Of a stretch of DNA of 15,651 nucleotides, positions 7,095 to 14,583 are shown in pieces. Under the pieces are notes generated by a model, which was given only the letters and a program-made list of their open reading frames with translations, did no database searches and was not told the origin of the DNA. Position 1 is the first letter of the stretch. Each line of letters opens with the position of its first letter. Source of the DNA: Actinomycetes bacterium (lineage in GTDB: Bacteria > Actinomycetota > Thermoleophilia > RBG-16-64-13); the NCBI GenBank assembly GCA_021815245.1, contig JAKAHF010000003.1:1-15651 (forward strand), in the 5' to 3' direction. Made by a program: the position numbers and the translations under genes.

Positions 7095-7952
7095 CTATTC
7101 AGTCCACGAATAGGCGACGACCTCATTCCCCCCGTCGACCCACGCCTCCATCGAACCGTCGTAGATCTTGACGTCGGTGTATCCGAGCACCTGGCTGAGC
7201 ACGTACCACCAGGCGGACGCATACCCGCCGGCGCCGCAGTAGCAGATGACCTCGCGAGCCTTGTCGCTGCCGATCACACCGGCCACCATGGCTCCCAGGG
7301 TCTCGTCGGACTTGTAGGTGCCGTCGGGCTCCCAGGCCCACACCAGCGGCAGGCATCGCGCCGTCGGGATGTGCCCCCGCATGTCGGCGAACACCTCCTC
7401 GATGAACGCGCCGAAGTACACCTCGGCGTCGCGCCCGTCGACGAGCACGGCCACGCCGATGCGCTGCTTGACGTACTCGGTCGATACCCAGGTGGCGCTG
7501 TCGACCTCGCTAGTGTAGGCGACCGCCGTGGGCGTCGAGACCTCGGTGGTGACGCTCCGGCCCTCGGCCACCCACGTGGCGTGACCGCCGGCCAGCACCG
7601 CCACGTTCGTGACCCCGCCGTAGATGAGCGTCGCGGCGACCCTGGCCGCGTCGGCCCAGGCATAGGGCGGCGCCCCAGGATCGGGTGACGGACCCACGAT
7701 GACCACCCGCGACGCGCTCGTGAGTCCGCAGCCGCCGATGGTCGCGAGAAGGTCGGCCACGGGAGGCAGCTCGAGAATCAACTCGCCCGAGTCGGCCCAG
7801 GCCGAGACCAGCCCGAACGGCACCGAGATGGCCCCGGCGATATGCCCGGCGGCGTAGAGCTCCTCGGCCCGGACGTCGATGATCACCAGACCGTCACCCA
7901 GGTGGCCGGCGAGCCACTCGGCGGAGACGAACGGCGGGATGGTGCGTTGCAT
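7095..7952 (-). CDS. Two-domain rhodanese-family sulfurtransferase
   Basis: This is a sulfurtransferase of the thiosulfate/3-mercaptopyruvate type, 285 residues, with two rhodanese domains. The N-terminal one (about 1-130) has the fold signatures LVIIDVRAEELYAAGHIAGA and GGHATW but no Cys at the active-site position, as in the usual inactive half. The C-terminal one (about 150-280) has VLVDGRD, then CYCGAGGYAS with the probable persulfide Cys at 239 (C-x-x-G-x-x-A loop), and IYDGSMEAW. No signal peptide is visible, so it should be cytoplasmic. The ATG has GGGAGGG about 9 nt upstream. The loop differs from the usual rhodanese CRKG and mercaptopyruvate CGSG forms, so the donor is uncertain. It is monocistronic or leads the chemoreceptor, 224 bp away. 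Confidence 0.88.
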   Translation of the reverse strand: MQRTIPPFVSAEWLAGHLGDGLVIIDVRAEELYAAGHIAGAISVPFGLVSAWADSGELILELPPVADLLATIGGCGLTSASRVVIVGPSPDPGAPPYAWADAARVAATLIYGGVTNVAVLAGGHATWVAEGRSVTTEVSTPTAVAYTSEVDSATWVSTEYVKQRIGVAVLVDGRDAEVYFGAFIEEVFADMRGHIPTARCLPLVWAWEPDGTYKSDETLGAMVAGVIGSDKAREVICYCGAGGYASAWWYVLSQVLGYTDVKIYDGSMEAWVDGGNEVVAYSWTE

Positions 7953-8028
7953 GTTCTAGGCCCTCCCTTTGGTCGGTGGCTCGGGGCCGGCGGCGCCCAC
8001 GCTAAGTCGCGGAACGTGTCGGCTGCCG

Positions 8029-8047
8029 GCGGCCGCGACACGGCCGC
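8029..8047. repeat. Perfect 7-bp hairpin in the leader of the rhodanese gene
   Basis: GCGGCCG (8029-8035) and CGGCCGC (8041-8047) flank a 5-nt loop. An overlapping pair, GTGTCG (8016-8021) with CGACAC (8036-8041), cannot form at the same time. They lie 64-95 nt upstream of the rhodanese ATG. In such GC-rich DNA chance pairing is likely. Confidence 0.3.
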
Positions 8048-8215
8048 ATGGGTACGGCGGCCTAACGACTATAGCGCGATGGGGCGGGCGGAAGGTGGCG
8101 TGACGCCGAGGGATCGATTGTGTCACCATGGAACCCGAGAAGCATGGACGCGGCAAGAATGGCCAGAAGGATGGCCGCTCGAGGCGCACCATTGAGATCC
8201 ACTCTCACGCCGCAC

Positions 8216-9352
8216 CTAGCAATGTATCTGCTCCCGACAGCGGTGCAGAAGGTCGAGCCAACACCTGATGTAGTGTTCAAAGGAGTACCTGCCTTTGCGT
8301 AATCGCCAGGCGAGAATGCAGATGCCAGTGATCGCAGCAACCATTACTAGTGTGATCACCGCGCTTATAGCCACATACGTGCTAACACCGCGTTGTAGAC
8401 TGGCCACTTCGATTATCACGGCCGCGATTGATGCTACAAGAATGGCTATGAAAGTTCCGTACATGATTGCGTAGTAGAGACTGACATATGGTTTTGTTGT
8501 GAGACGGCGCCCGGCCATCTCCTGAGCCTCTTCAGGTTTCCATACTCCGCACTCTCTGTGGCTATGCTTCGCCATTTCGCATTCATGGCACTTGTCCGTC
8601 TTCATGATCTGTCTGAACTTTGCGTACTCAGTTTCCCAACCCTGGTATTCACGCGGGTATTCGTTTCTAGCCACACATTCCTTCAGAACAGCAAGATACG
8701 CATCTACTCTCTGAAGCGAAGCGTTCTTCTGCGATATCATCAACGCAAACGCGATTGCTATCACTCCTGGCAGGGTTGCCACCAGTGTTCTCCAGAAGCT
8801 CAGCTGGGCATCTTCCATACTGTTGGTCACAATCCCGTAGTATATTAGAGCGAAATATGCTGCTGCCAAAGACACCGAAAAGGTGATTGTCTGAATATAC
8901 AGCCTCATCTGACACTCACTCAGGGATCTTCGATATGCGCTGAGATGCTCAATATCGTGTGCAGCCAGCCGGGCCTGTGACCGAAGACGCGTGAATTGTT
9001 GTGTGCCTTTCAGCAGTGCCTTGTGCCTATCGGCATCGTCGAGAGGCTCGTCGAACAGCAAGGCCATACCTCCACCATAGTCAAAGTAGGCCGATTGATT
9101 CCAGACACGTTTCACTGTCGCCGTACCGAGACTGTACGCACCGGAATAGGATCCCTTGCCGCTGGCCGTCACTCTCGATACAGAGGTTCCCACAGCCGGG
9201 AGAGGAGTATCTCCGCGTGGGAGATCTATCGCGATGCCACGACGAGAGACATCCAGAAGGTAGCCCGCAAGGACGCCGCTTTGCGTCTCAAGACAGATGT
9301 TGATGGATGAGGGCTCAAACCGTGGTTCCGATTTGTCGCGGCTAGACGACAT
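8216..9352 (-). CDS. PilZ-like domain protein with four membrane segments and a Cys/His cluster
   Basis: No named family covers the whole 378-residue protein. Residues about 10-110 resemble a PilZ domain, the cyclic-di-GMP receptor fold: LLDVSRRGIAIDL carries the D-x-S-x-x-G motif (34-39) and the region ends in a GGGMALLF strand. The RxxxR half of the binding motif is not clear, so nucleotide binding is uncertain. Two membrane segments follow (about 154-174 and 188-206), then a soluble part of roughly 85 residues with C255, C258, H263, H265 and C268, a likely metal site. Two more membrane segments (about 293-317 and 325-349) precede a basic, Cys-containing tail. The ATG at 9352 has GAGGAG 8 nt upstream. 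Base composition, near 50% GC, is far lower than that of the flanking genes to the left, which suggests separate acquisition. Confidence 0.8.
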   Translation of the reverse strand: MSSSRDKSEPRFEPSSINICLETQSGVLAGYLLDVSRRGIAIDLPRGDTPLPAVGTSVSRVTASGKGSYSGAYSLGTATVKRVWNQSAYFDYGGGMALLFDEPLDDADRHKALLKGTQQFTRLRSQARLAAHDIEHLSAYRRSLSECQMRLYIQTITFSVSLAAAYFALIYYGIVTNSMEDAQLSFWRTLVATLPGVIAIAFALMISQKNASLQRVDAYLAVLKECVARNEYPREYQGWETEYAKFRQIMKTDKCHECEMAKHSHRECGVWKPEEAQEMAGRRLTTKPYVSLYYAIMYGTFIAILVASIAAVIIEVASLQRGVSTYVAISAVITLVMVAAITGICILAWRLRKGRYSFEHYIRCWLDLLHRCREQIHC

Positions 9353-9748
9353 GTGCACTCTCCTCATCATTCAGGGAGTCGCGAGTCCTTGTCGCCGTTG
9401 ACCTGATTCGGAGAAACCCTGCGGAACGTCGATGCTACGAGCAAAATGCGGATGGCGCGGGAAGCGCGAATGGGCGACCCCAGAAACCCAGCGACGGCGC
9501 TTGCCTAACTGTACACCAGCAACTCAAGTTCTCGCTACGGTGTTCGGCGCCGCGTTCCTGCCGCCTAGCCGACACGGACAAACGGCAGGACTGGCAGCTT
9601 CCCTCGAAACAGCGGTCTGGTGAGAGAAGCGCCTCCGAACAAGCCTGCCTCCGTTTTCGGCGGGGCCGAAAGTCCGTTACCAGGTCGCTCCATCGAACCC
9701 AATTCGGCTTGTTCGAGTGAGCCCCCGCGTCCAATCAACCGGGAACCG
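9353..9748. other. Gene-free stretch between the PilZ-like gene and the IS, with inverted repeats
   Basis: About 400 bp with no convincing gene: the short frames here have no ribosome sites and odd composition. It holds a perfect 10-bp inverted repeat (CGAACAAGCC at 9636-9645 and GGCTTGTTCG at 9706-9715) enclosing a 7-bp hairpin (TTTCGGC/GCCGAAA at 9655-9671). Before the IS inserted, this DNA directly followed fdhD. I see no tRNA or clear promoter in it. Confidence 0.6.
9636..9715. repeat. Nested inverted repeats: 10-bp stem enclosing a 7-bp hairpin
   Basis: Outer arms are 9636-9645 and 9706-9715 (10 of 10 bases paired; two more pairs are possible with a bulge). The inner arms are 9655-9661 and 9665-9671 around GGG. 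There is no adjacent T-run. It could be a structured RNA end, the remnant of a mobile-element terminus, or a recombination site. Confidence 0.5.
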
Positions 9749-9752
9749 CTAG
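9749..9752. repeat. CTAG target-site duplication, left copy
   Basis: CTAG abuts the left inverted repeat of the IS; the matching copy is at 11099-11102. Four-base YTAR-type duplications are typical of one IS5 subgroup. Because CTAG is its own complement, it could also be counted as part of the inverted repeat. Confidence 0.7.
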
Positions 9753-9766
9753 CAGGCTGCTGAAAA
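9753..9766. repeat. Left terminal inverted repeat of the IS
   Basis: CAGGCTGCTGAAAA is identical to the reverse complement of the right end at 11085-11098. Similarity stops just inside. Confidence 0.9.
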
Positions 9767-9884
9767 TGAAGCCATCAAGGGAAGGATATCGGTGAGCGGA
9801 GCGGGGAACGAGACCGGTGACCGGCTGCGTCGGTCCGCAGAGCCAGATCCGGGGCTCCAGATGGGCGGGTTTCCCCCTTCTTTT

Positions 9885-10985
9885 TCATCGGGGAACAGCT
9901 TCCAGTTCCAGAGTTCGCAGTCGGACCAGGTTGAAACAGGCGCAGGTGAAGGTGAAAACGGCCCGCACCCTGATCTCGCCCCGGTGCCGGAGCTTCCGCA
10001 GGCCGCCTACCGTCTTCATCCAGCCGAAGGCTTCCTCCACGATCTTGCGCCGTCTCAGGCTCACCACGTAGCCCTCCCAGGTGGTCGTGCGCCCGTCGAT
10101 GGCGCTGTAGCGCTTCTTCTCAGCCACGTGGGGAGTGATGTTCATGGCGCGGGTGGCGGTCACGAAGCTCTTTGTGTTGTAGCCCCGGTCGGTTCCCACG
10201 GTGAGGCGGCCCCGCCGGCGCGCTCTCTCTTTGCCGAGCAGGTCGAGTGCCGCCTCCTCCTCGGCTTTGCCGGTCGCGGTGGTGAGTGCGGAAGAGACGA
10301 TGAGACCGTTGCGGTTCTCGATAAGAAGATGGCCGCGGTAGGCGAGCTTCGCCTCTTTGCCCTTGATGCGGCACAGACGCGCGTCCGGGTCGGTCTTCGA
10401 ACAATGAGTTGCATTCGTGCGCTTCGCGCCGTGGAAGGAGACGTCGGGATTGCGGCCACCCTGCCCGTCCGACCCGGCGTTGTCCCCTCCGTCCTCGTCT
10501 TTGGGGCGAAAGCTCTTGAGCGAAGCGGCCGCTTCCAAAAGGGTGCCGTCACAGCTGAAGTGCTCCCGGGAAAGCAGCTTGCGGGCCTCGGCCTCCCTGC
10601 GGATGTGCTCGAAGAACACCTCGGCCACCTCACTCGAAAGCAGGCGGTCCCGGTTCTTGGTGAAGGTGGTGGGGTGCCACACGGCTTCCGAGAGCGGCAG
10701 CCCCACGAACCAGCGGAAGAGCAGGTTGTATTCCAGGTGCTCGCAGAGGCGGCGTTCCGAGGGGATGGCGAAAAGGATCTGCACGAGCTGGGCCCGCAAG
10801 AGGTACTCGGGTGGGATGGAGACCCGGCCTCGTTCGGCATAGAGGGAGTCAAGGAGAGGGCCCATCTCCCGAAGCGCCCCGTCCACCATCCGCCGCACGG
10901 CGCGCAAGGGGTGATCGGTCGGCACGCGGTCCTCGAGGCTCCTCAGCACGATGAAGCCTTCTTGCCGCTCCTCGTCTCCTCGCAT
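9885..10985 (-). CDS. IS5-family DDE transposase
   Basis: This is the transposase that cuts and joins the element's ends, 366 residues from the ATG at 10985 (GGAGGGG lies close upstream; in-frame ATGs at 11003 and 11027 are weaker). The N-terminal region with LFRWFVGLPLSEAVWHPTTF is the conserved DUF772-type domain of IS5 transposases. The catalytic triad is visible: D146 in HFSCDGTLLEA, D266 in VGTDRGYNTK, and E317 in EEAFGWMKTVGGLRK, with K324 completing the E-x6-K signature and R313 three residues before the Glu. The frame is uninterrupted and of normal length. It fills most of the IS, leaving about 120 bp to the left end and 100 bp to the right. Confidence 0.93.
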   Translation of the reverse strand: MRGDEERQEGFIVLRSLEDRVPTDHPLRAVRRMVDGALREMGPLLDSLYAERGRVSIPPEYLLRAQLVQILFAIPSERRLCEHLEYNLLFRWFVGLPLSEAVWHPTTFTKNRDRLLSSEVAEVFFEHIRREAEARKLLSREHFSCDGTLLEAAASLKSFRPKDEDGGDNAGSDGQGGRNPDVSFHGAKRTNATHCSKTDPDARLCRIKGKEAKLAYRGHLLIENRNGLIVSSALTTATGKAEEEAALDLLGKERARRRGRLTVGTDRGYNTKSFVTATRAMNITPHVAEKKRYSAIDGRTTTWEGYVVSLRRRKIVEEAFGWMKTVGGLRKLRHRGEIRVRAVFTFTCACFNLVRLRTLELEAVPR

Positions 10986-11058
10986 CACCCCTCCATTTAC
11001 CATGATTTGCAGGTAAAACACTATCAAATCACGGGTAGGAAAGATAGAGGAAACCAGG

Positions 11059-11973
11059 CTATGAACCAGTCCTATCCACCCCGTTTTTCAGCAGCCTGCT
11101 AGTCTCCTGTCTCCGAGTCGGTTCTCCCTCGGGCATCAGTCGCTCGAAGCCGCTGTACACGTTGAACCGGCATTGTGTCGCAAAGCCGATAACTGTGAGG
11201 TTGATCGTCTTTGCGAGTTCAACTCCCAGAGAGGTGGGGGATGACATGCCGATCAGCATCTCTGCCCCTGTGCGACCGACCTTCTGCACCATTTCGTAGC
11301 TCAGTCTCGACGTAAGCGCCACGGCCACGACATCGCTGAGCCTGTCGCGAAGGACGAGTTCCCCCAGGGCCTTGTCGAGAGCGTTGTGTCTGCCGATATC
11401 CTCAGCAACGGCGAGCAGGCCAAGACCTCGGTCGAAGACCGCCGCAGCGTGCGTGCCCCCCGTCTCTCCAAAGACCTCCTGGCTCCGCTCCAAAGTCGCC
11501 AGCATCTCTCGCACGTCGCTGAGACCGACCGAGAAGGTGTTTGCGCGGTGAGCCATCTGCGTGCAGATGTCCTCCACCAGCTTCTTGCCGCAGATTCCGC
11601 AGCTCGAGTATGCAGGCAGCCGTCTTTGCTTGACGGTAAGACGCTTCGCTATTCTCCGTTCGGCATTCAAGCTCACGTAGACTCGGTTACCATGCGCCTC
11701 CTCGCAGTATGTCAGCACGTCGACATCCCGCAGGGAATCGATCAGCCCCTCAGAGAGGCAGTAGCCCGCGGCAAGCTCCTTCTCGCGCCCGGGAGAGCGC
11801 ATGGTGAGATAGCAGGGAGCGCCGTCGATGAAGATCTCGAGCGGTTCCTCGACCGCGACCGTGTCTTCGCGGCCGAGCACCTCATGGTCCCGGTAGCGCT
11901 TGATCTCGACAATCGCCTCTCCCTTGGGATGCTGCAGAGAGACGCAGCCCTGTTTCCGCAGGCCGCTATGCAC
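11059..11973 (-). CDS. fdhD: FdhD sulfurtransferase/chaperone for the bis-MGD cofactor, 3' end replaced by IS sequence
   Basis: FdhD passes sulfur from a cysteine desulfurase to the molybdenum cofactor of formate dehydrogenases and related enzymes, in the cytoplasm. The 304-residue product carries the hallmark SSCGICG (C125 and C128) and family segments VEEPLEIFIDG (41-51), GYCLSEGLI (70-78) and EDIGRHNALDKA (near 220-231). The GTG start at 11973 overlaps the end of the catalytic gene by 8 nt and has no good ribosome site, so coupled translation is likely. The genome encodes the first 292 residues. The last twelve (RLLKNGVDRTGS) and the stop come from the inserted IS. The conserved body ends around FNVYSGFERL, so the enzyme is probably still functional. 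Without the IS the frame would run on for 60 codons to a TAG at 9565-9567. Confidence 0.92.
   Translation of the reverse strand: MHSGLRKQGCVSLQHPKGEAIVEIKRYRDHEVLGREDTVAVEEPLEIFIDGAPCYLTMRSPGREKELAAGYCLSEGLIDSLRDVDVLTYCEEAHGNRVYVSLNAERRIAKRLTVKQRRLPAYSSCGICGKKLVEDICTQMAHRANTFSVGLSDVREMLATLERSQEVFGETGGTHAAAVFDRGLGLLAVAEDIGRHNALDKALGELVLRDRLSDVVAVALTSRLSYEMVQKVGRTGAEMLIGMSSPTSLGVELAKTINLTVIGFATQCRFNVYSGFERLMPEGEPTRRQETSRLLKNGVDRTGS
11085..11098. repeat. Right terminal inverted repeat of the IS
   Basis: TTTTCAGCAGCCTG is the exact reverse complement of the left end at 9753-9766. It lies within the coding frame of the extended fdhD and encodes part of its new C-terminus. Confidence 0.9.
11099..11102. 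repeat. CTAG target-site duplication, right copy
   Basis: CTAG abuts the right inverted repeat and matches the left copy at 9749-9752. It marks the insertion point inside the fdhD frame, at Thr291-Ser292. Confidence 0.7.
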
Positions 11974-14560
11974 GGCCCGGCTTCACCTTGCGGACTCTCA
12001 CCCTGAGCACCGACTCGGTGTTCAGACAGATCGGATCGCAGTCCCCGAAGTTCACGGTATTCAGCGAATTGAAGAAGGGGCCCTTGCCTTTCGCCACAGG
12101 CAGGCCTTTGGCCCAGTGCCCGGCTACGGCGATCATGTGGATGCATTCCGGATGCAGCCCCTCACGTGTCTGCAGAACACCCTGCAGCTTCTGTCTGCCG
12201 AAGGCTTCCTCGAGCTCGATCCTGTCTCCTGCCTTGAGTCCCTTCTTGGCCGCGGTGCCCGCATTCATGTTGACGTAGTACGTATACGGATTCAATTTGC
12301 TCATCTCATCAACCCACGGCTGTTCTTGGGTGTTCGTGTTCGATTGGAACGTCTCAGCCCAAGTGAACGCATAAAGGTCGAACGAACTATCCGTGCATTC
12401 CATCGGCCTTATCGTGTTCCATACAGGCAACGGAGAGAAGTTCTCCCAGCGCAGCTTCTTCTCTAGACCAATCTCTTGCGCGATTTCCATAGTGTCTGTC
12501 TTCAGATCCAGCATCCATTCCCAGTAGATCTGTACACGCGCATCTTTGAACTGCTTCCAGTAGACCTCTTCAAGCTTCTTGGGCCAACTGATGTAGCCGT
12601 TTTCTTTGAACCACTCCCAACTGTGTTCTTCACCGAAATAGTTGGTGACAGCTCGGTCACAGAGGTCTTCCCAGACGATGTCCTCGTCCGGCTTGAGTGC
12701 CTTGTCACCTTCGAGTCCAAGCATGTGGTTGAAATAGCCGGCCATTCTGGCACTGCGGCCCATTCTCTTGAAGAGCTCGATCAGCACCTGAGGGGTGTAG
12801 CGGCGCTCGTACTGCGGCTCGATCACCGGCTGTGCCACGTGCATGGTCCAAGGATTGTCCATGCCCGGAGCGATGCCGTGGAAGAACACCTCCGTGCCTT
12901 CCCAGTCCGCTTTCTCCAAATACGACGTATCGGGCAGCAGGATGTCCGCGAACGCCTCGTTGAACTCGTTCGAGAAGATATCGAAATCCACGATGAACGG
13001 GATGCCCTTGTAGAACGACGCCCGCATGGCCGGGTTGGAAGCGTTCATCATCGGATTGGTGCTGTAGTTGACCAGAACGTCCACCTGCGGGCGCAGCCCC
13101 GACTTCTCCCAGATCTCGTCGCGGTCGGCCAGGCGCAGTATGGGGACTTCCAGGGCGCACGGGAACATCTCTTCCAGGCTGTGCTGCGGTCTCTTGGGTT
13201 TCCGCAGCGGCCAGACCGACTCGGGAAAGAGCCACTTTCCTCCGACTGTGACAAAGCCATCCGGGCACGACTTCACGCCGACGTAAGGCTTGCCCGTCGT
13301 CGGATAGCCATGGCACTCGTTCGAAATAGTCGTGCATCCGCCGGGAGCGCCGGCGGCACCCACGACGTGATGCAGCAGGTCGATAGCGAAAAGGGCCTGC
13401 GCTCCGTTTGCATGGGTGCCGGCGGAACGGATGTTGAGCGTGGCCACCGGTCGCAACGGCAGTTGGTGCCCCTCGATCTCGATGGTAGAGCCGATCTGCG
13501 CCGCGTTCGCGTATTCGGTGGCTATTCGGCGAAGAGTCGCCGCGGGCACCCCACAAACCTTCTCGGCAGCCTCAGGTGTGTACTGCTGCAGATGCTCGAC
13601 CAGCTTCGTCCACACCGGGACAGACGGCACACCGTCAACGGAGTAGTCGCCGTCGAGCGCGAAGTCCCCGATCTCGCTGTTGAAATCCTTGGGGGCGTTC
13701 GCGACGGAATCCCACACCATCGGCCGGTTCGTCTCTTTGTTCCGAACGTAGTGGCCGTCCGGTCCGATCAGGTAGGGCGCGTTGGTCTTGTGCTTCAAGT
13801 AGTCCTTGTCGCATATCCCCAGCTCATTGACGATCACGTGAAGCAATGCAAGGGCGACCATGCCATCGGTGCCGGGGACGATGGGCACCCATTCGTCCGC
13901 CTTGCTGCCCGCGCCGTTGCAGGCCGGGTCGAACGCGACGACTTTCATGCCCCGGCGATGGGCCTCGGCGGCGAGCCGGTTGGCGTACTGCTGGAAGCCG
14001 CCGAAACTGTGGTTGGTGCCGAACACCAGAAGGTAGTCGCAGTACTTGTAGTCCGGCACTATCACGAACGAGGCGTAGTTCAGGGCGTTCAAGAAGTGAC
14101 CGGCATTGCCACACGTGGCGCCGGCCGCGTTGACCGGAATCGGGCTCCCTTGCGGTGAGCTGAGCCCCGCCATCATCGGGCCCAGGAAGAGCGACGGTTG
14201 CTGCATGCCGTTGATGATCCCGAATTCGACCATGACCCGCGCGGGGGAGATGTCGACCGCTTTCTGCAGACGTTCGGCGATCTCACCCAGCGCCTCATCC
14301 CAAGAGATCCGCTTCCACCTGGGATCGACGCCGATGCCCTTCTCGGGGTTGGTCCGCCTCAGAGGCCACTTTAGCCGGTTCGGATCGTAGAGCACCTGTA
14401 GGCCCGACAGACCTTTCGCGCAGACCCCGCCTTGAGAACCAACGGACGAGCCGGTAATGCCTTCGATCTTGACAGCGACACCGTCGACGCGATGCACGCG
14501 GATGCCGCATTCGCTCTGGCAGCGGCGGCACATGGTGTTGATCCACACGTCCTCTTTCAT
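11966..14560 (-). CDS. Molybdopterin (bis-MGD) oxidoreductase catalytic subunit, substrate unknown
   Basis: This is the catalytic subunit of a DMSO-reductase-superfamily enzyme, 864 residues. It opens with a 4Fe-4S site, C11-x2-C14-x3-C18-x28-C47, followed by K49, then the first cofactor domain (WKRISWDEALGEIAE near 82-96). The probable Mo ligand is C150 in NAAGATCGNAGH. The C-terminal cofactor-binding domain holds the conserved AGTAAKKGLKAGDRIELE stretch. I prefer the ATG at 14560 (GGAG 9 nt upstream); ATG 14569 and GTG 14581 are possible. No Tat signal precedes the Cys motif from any of them, so export would need a Tat-bearing partner, or the enzyme faces the cytoplasm. Its neighbours are a ferredoxin subunit, an NrfD subunit and FdhD. 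C150 is followed by Gly, not the His expected of formate dehydrogenases. Polysulfide, thiosulfate or aromatic substrates are all possible. Confidence 0.93.
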   Translation of the reverse strand: MKEDVWINTMCRRCQSECGIRVHRVDGVAVKIEGITGSSVGSQGGVCAKGLSGLQVLYDPNRLKWPLRRTNPEKGIGVDPRWKRISWDEALGEIAERLQKAVDISPARVMVEFGIINGMQQPSLFLGPMMAGLSSPQGSPIPVNAAGATCGNAGHFLNALNYASFVIVPDYKYCDYLLVFGTNHSFGGFQQYANRLAAEAHRRGMKVVAFDPACNGAGSKADEWVPIVPGTDGMVALALLHVIVNELGICDKDYLKHKTNAPYLIGPDGHYVRNKETNRPMVWDSVANAPKDFNSEIGDFALDGDYSVDGVPSVPVWTKLVEHLQQYTPEAAEKVCGVPAATLRRIATEYANAAQIGSTIEIEGHQLPLRPVATLNIRSAGTHANGAQALFAIDLLHHVVGAAGAPGGCTTISNECHGYPTTGKPYVGVKSCPDGFVTVGGKWLFPESVWPLRKPKRPQHSLEEMFPCALEVPILRLADRDEIWEKSGLRPQVDVLVNYSTNPMMNASNPAMRASFYKGIPFIVDFDIFSNEFNEAFADILLPDTSYLEKADWEGTEVFFHGIAPGMDNPWTMHVAQPVIEPQYERRYTPQVLIELFKRMGRSARMAGYFNHMLGLEGDKALKPDEDIVWEDLCDRAVTNYFGEEHSWEWFKENGYISWPKKLEEVYWKQFKDARVQIYWEWMLDLKTDTMEIAQEIGLEKKLRWENFSPLPVWNTIRPMECTDSSFDLYAFTWAETFQSNTNTQEQPWVDEMSKLNPYTYYVNMNAGTAAKKGLKAGDRIELEEAFGRQKLQGVLQTREGLHPECIHMIAVAGHWAKGLPVAKGKGPFFNSLNTVNFGDCDPICLNTESVLRVRVRKVKPGRA

Positions 14561-14583
14561 ATCTTCCATCTCCGTGCTCACCG

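Larger units (their letters stand above)
9753..11098 (-). mobile_element. IS5-family insertion sequence, complete, about 1.35 kb
   Basis: The element has a single DDE transposase gene and perfect 14-bp terminal inverted repeats, CAGGCTGCTGAAAA at 9753-9766 and its complement at 11085-11098. CTAG flanks both ends, giving 18 bp of symmetry in total. It lies in the 3' end of fdhD in the same orientation as the host operon. The intact reading frame, perfect ends and clean flanks suggest a recent, possibly still mobile, copy. Confidence 0.92.

Noticed and set aside
9435..9734. Minus-strand open frame of 99 codons upstream of the PilZ-like gene
   Set aside because: No ribosome site, odd amino-acid composition rich in Ser, Arg, Cys and Pro, and it covers the strong inverted repeats.
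9400..9748. tRNA-like or integron attC-like sequence (GCCTAAC near 9505, TTCGAG loop near 9712)
   Set aside because: There is no paired R-box partner for an attC site and no cloverleaf; the selenocysteine tRNA that might be expected near fdhD is also absent.
9792..11102. Long plus-strand open frame (436 codons) across the IS
   Set aside because: It is the antisense shadow of the transposase gene, whose catalytic residues are intact on the minus strand.
12476..14158. Plus-strand open frame of 560 codons
   Set aside because: It is antisense to the molybdopterin oxidoreductase and has composition typical of a shadow frame (Arg/His/Val rich, no domain).
11966..14560. Naming the catalytic subunit formate dehydrogenase because fdhD is adjacent
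   Set aside because: The probable Mo-ligand Cys is followed by Gly rather than the His that formate dehydrogenases need, so only a general name is supported.
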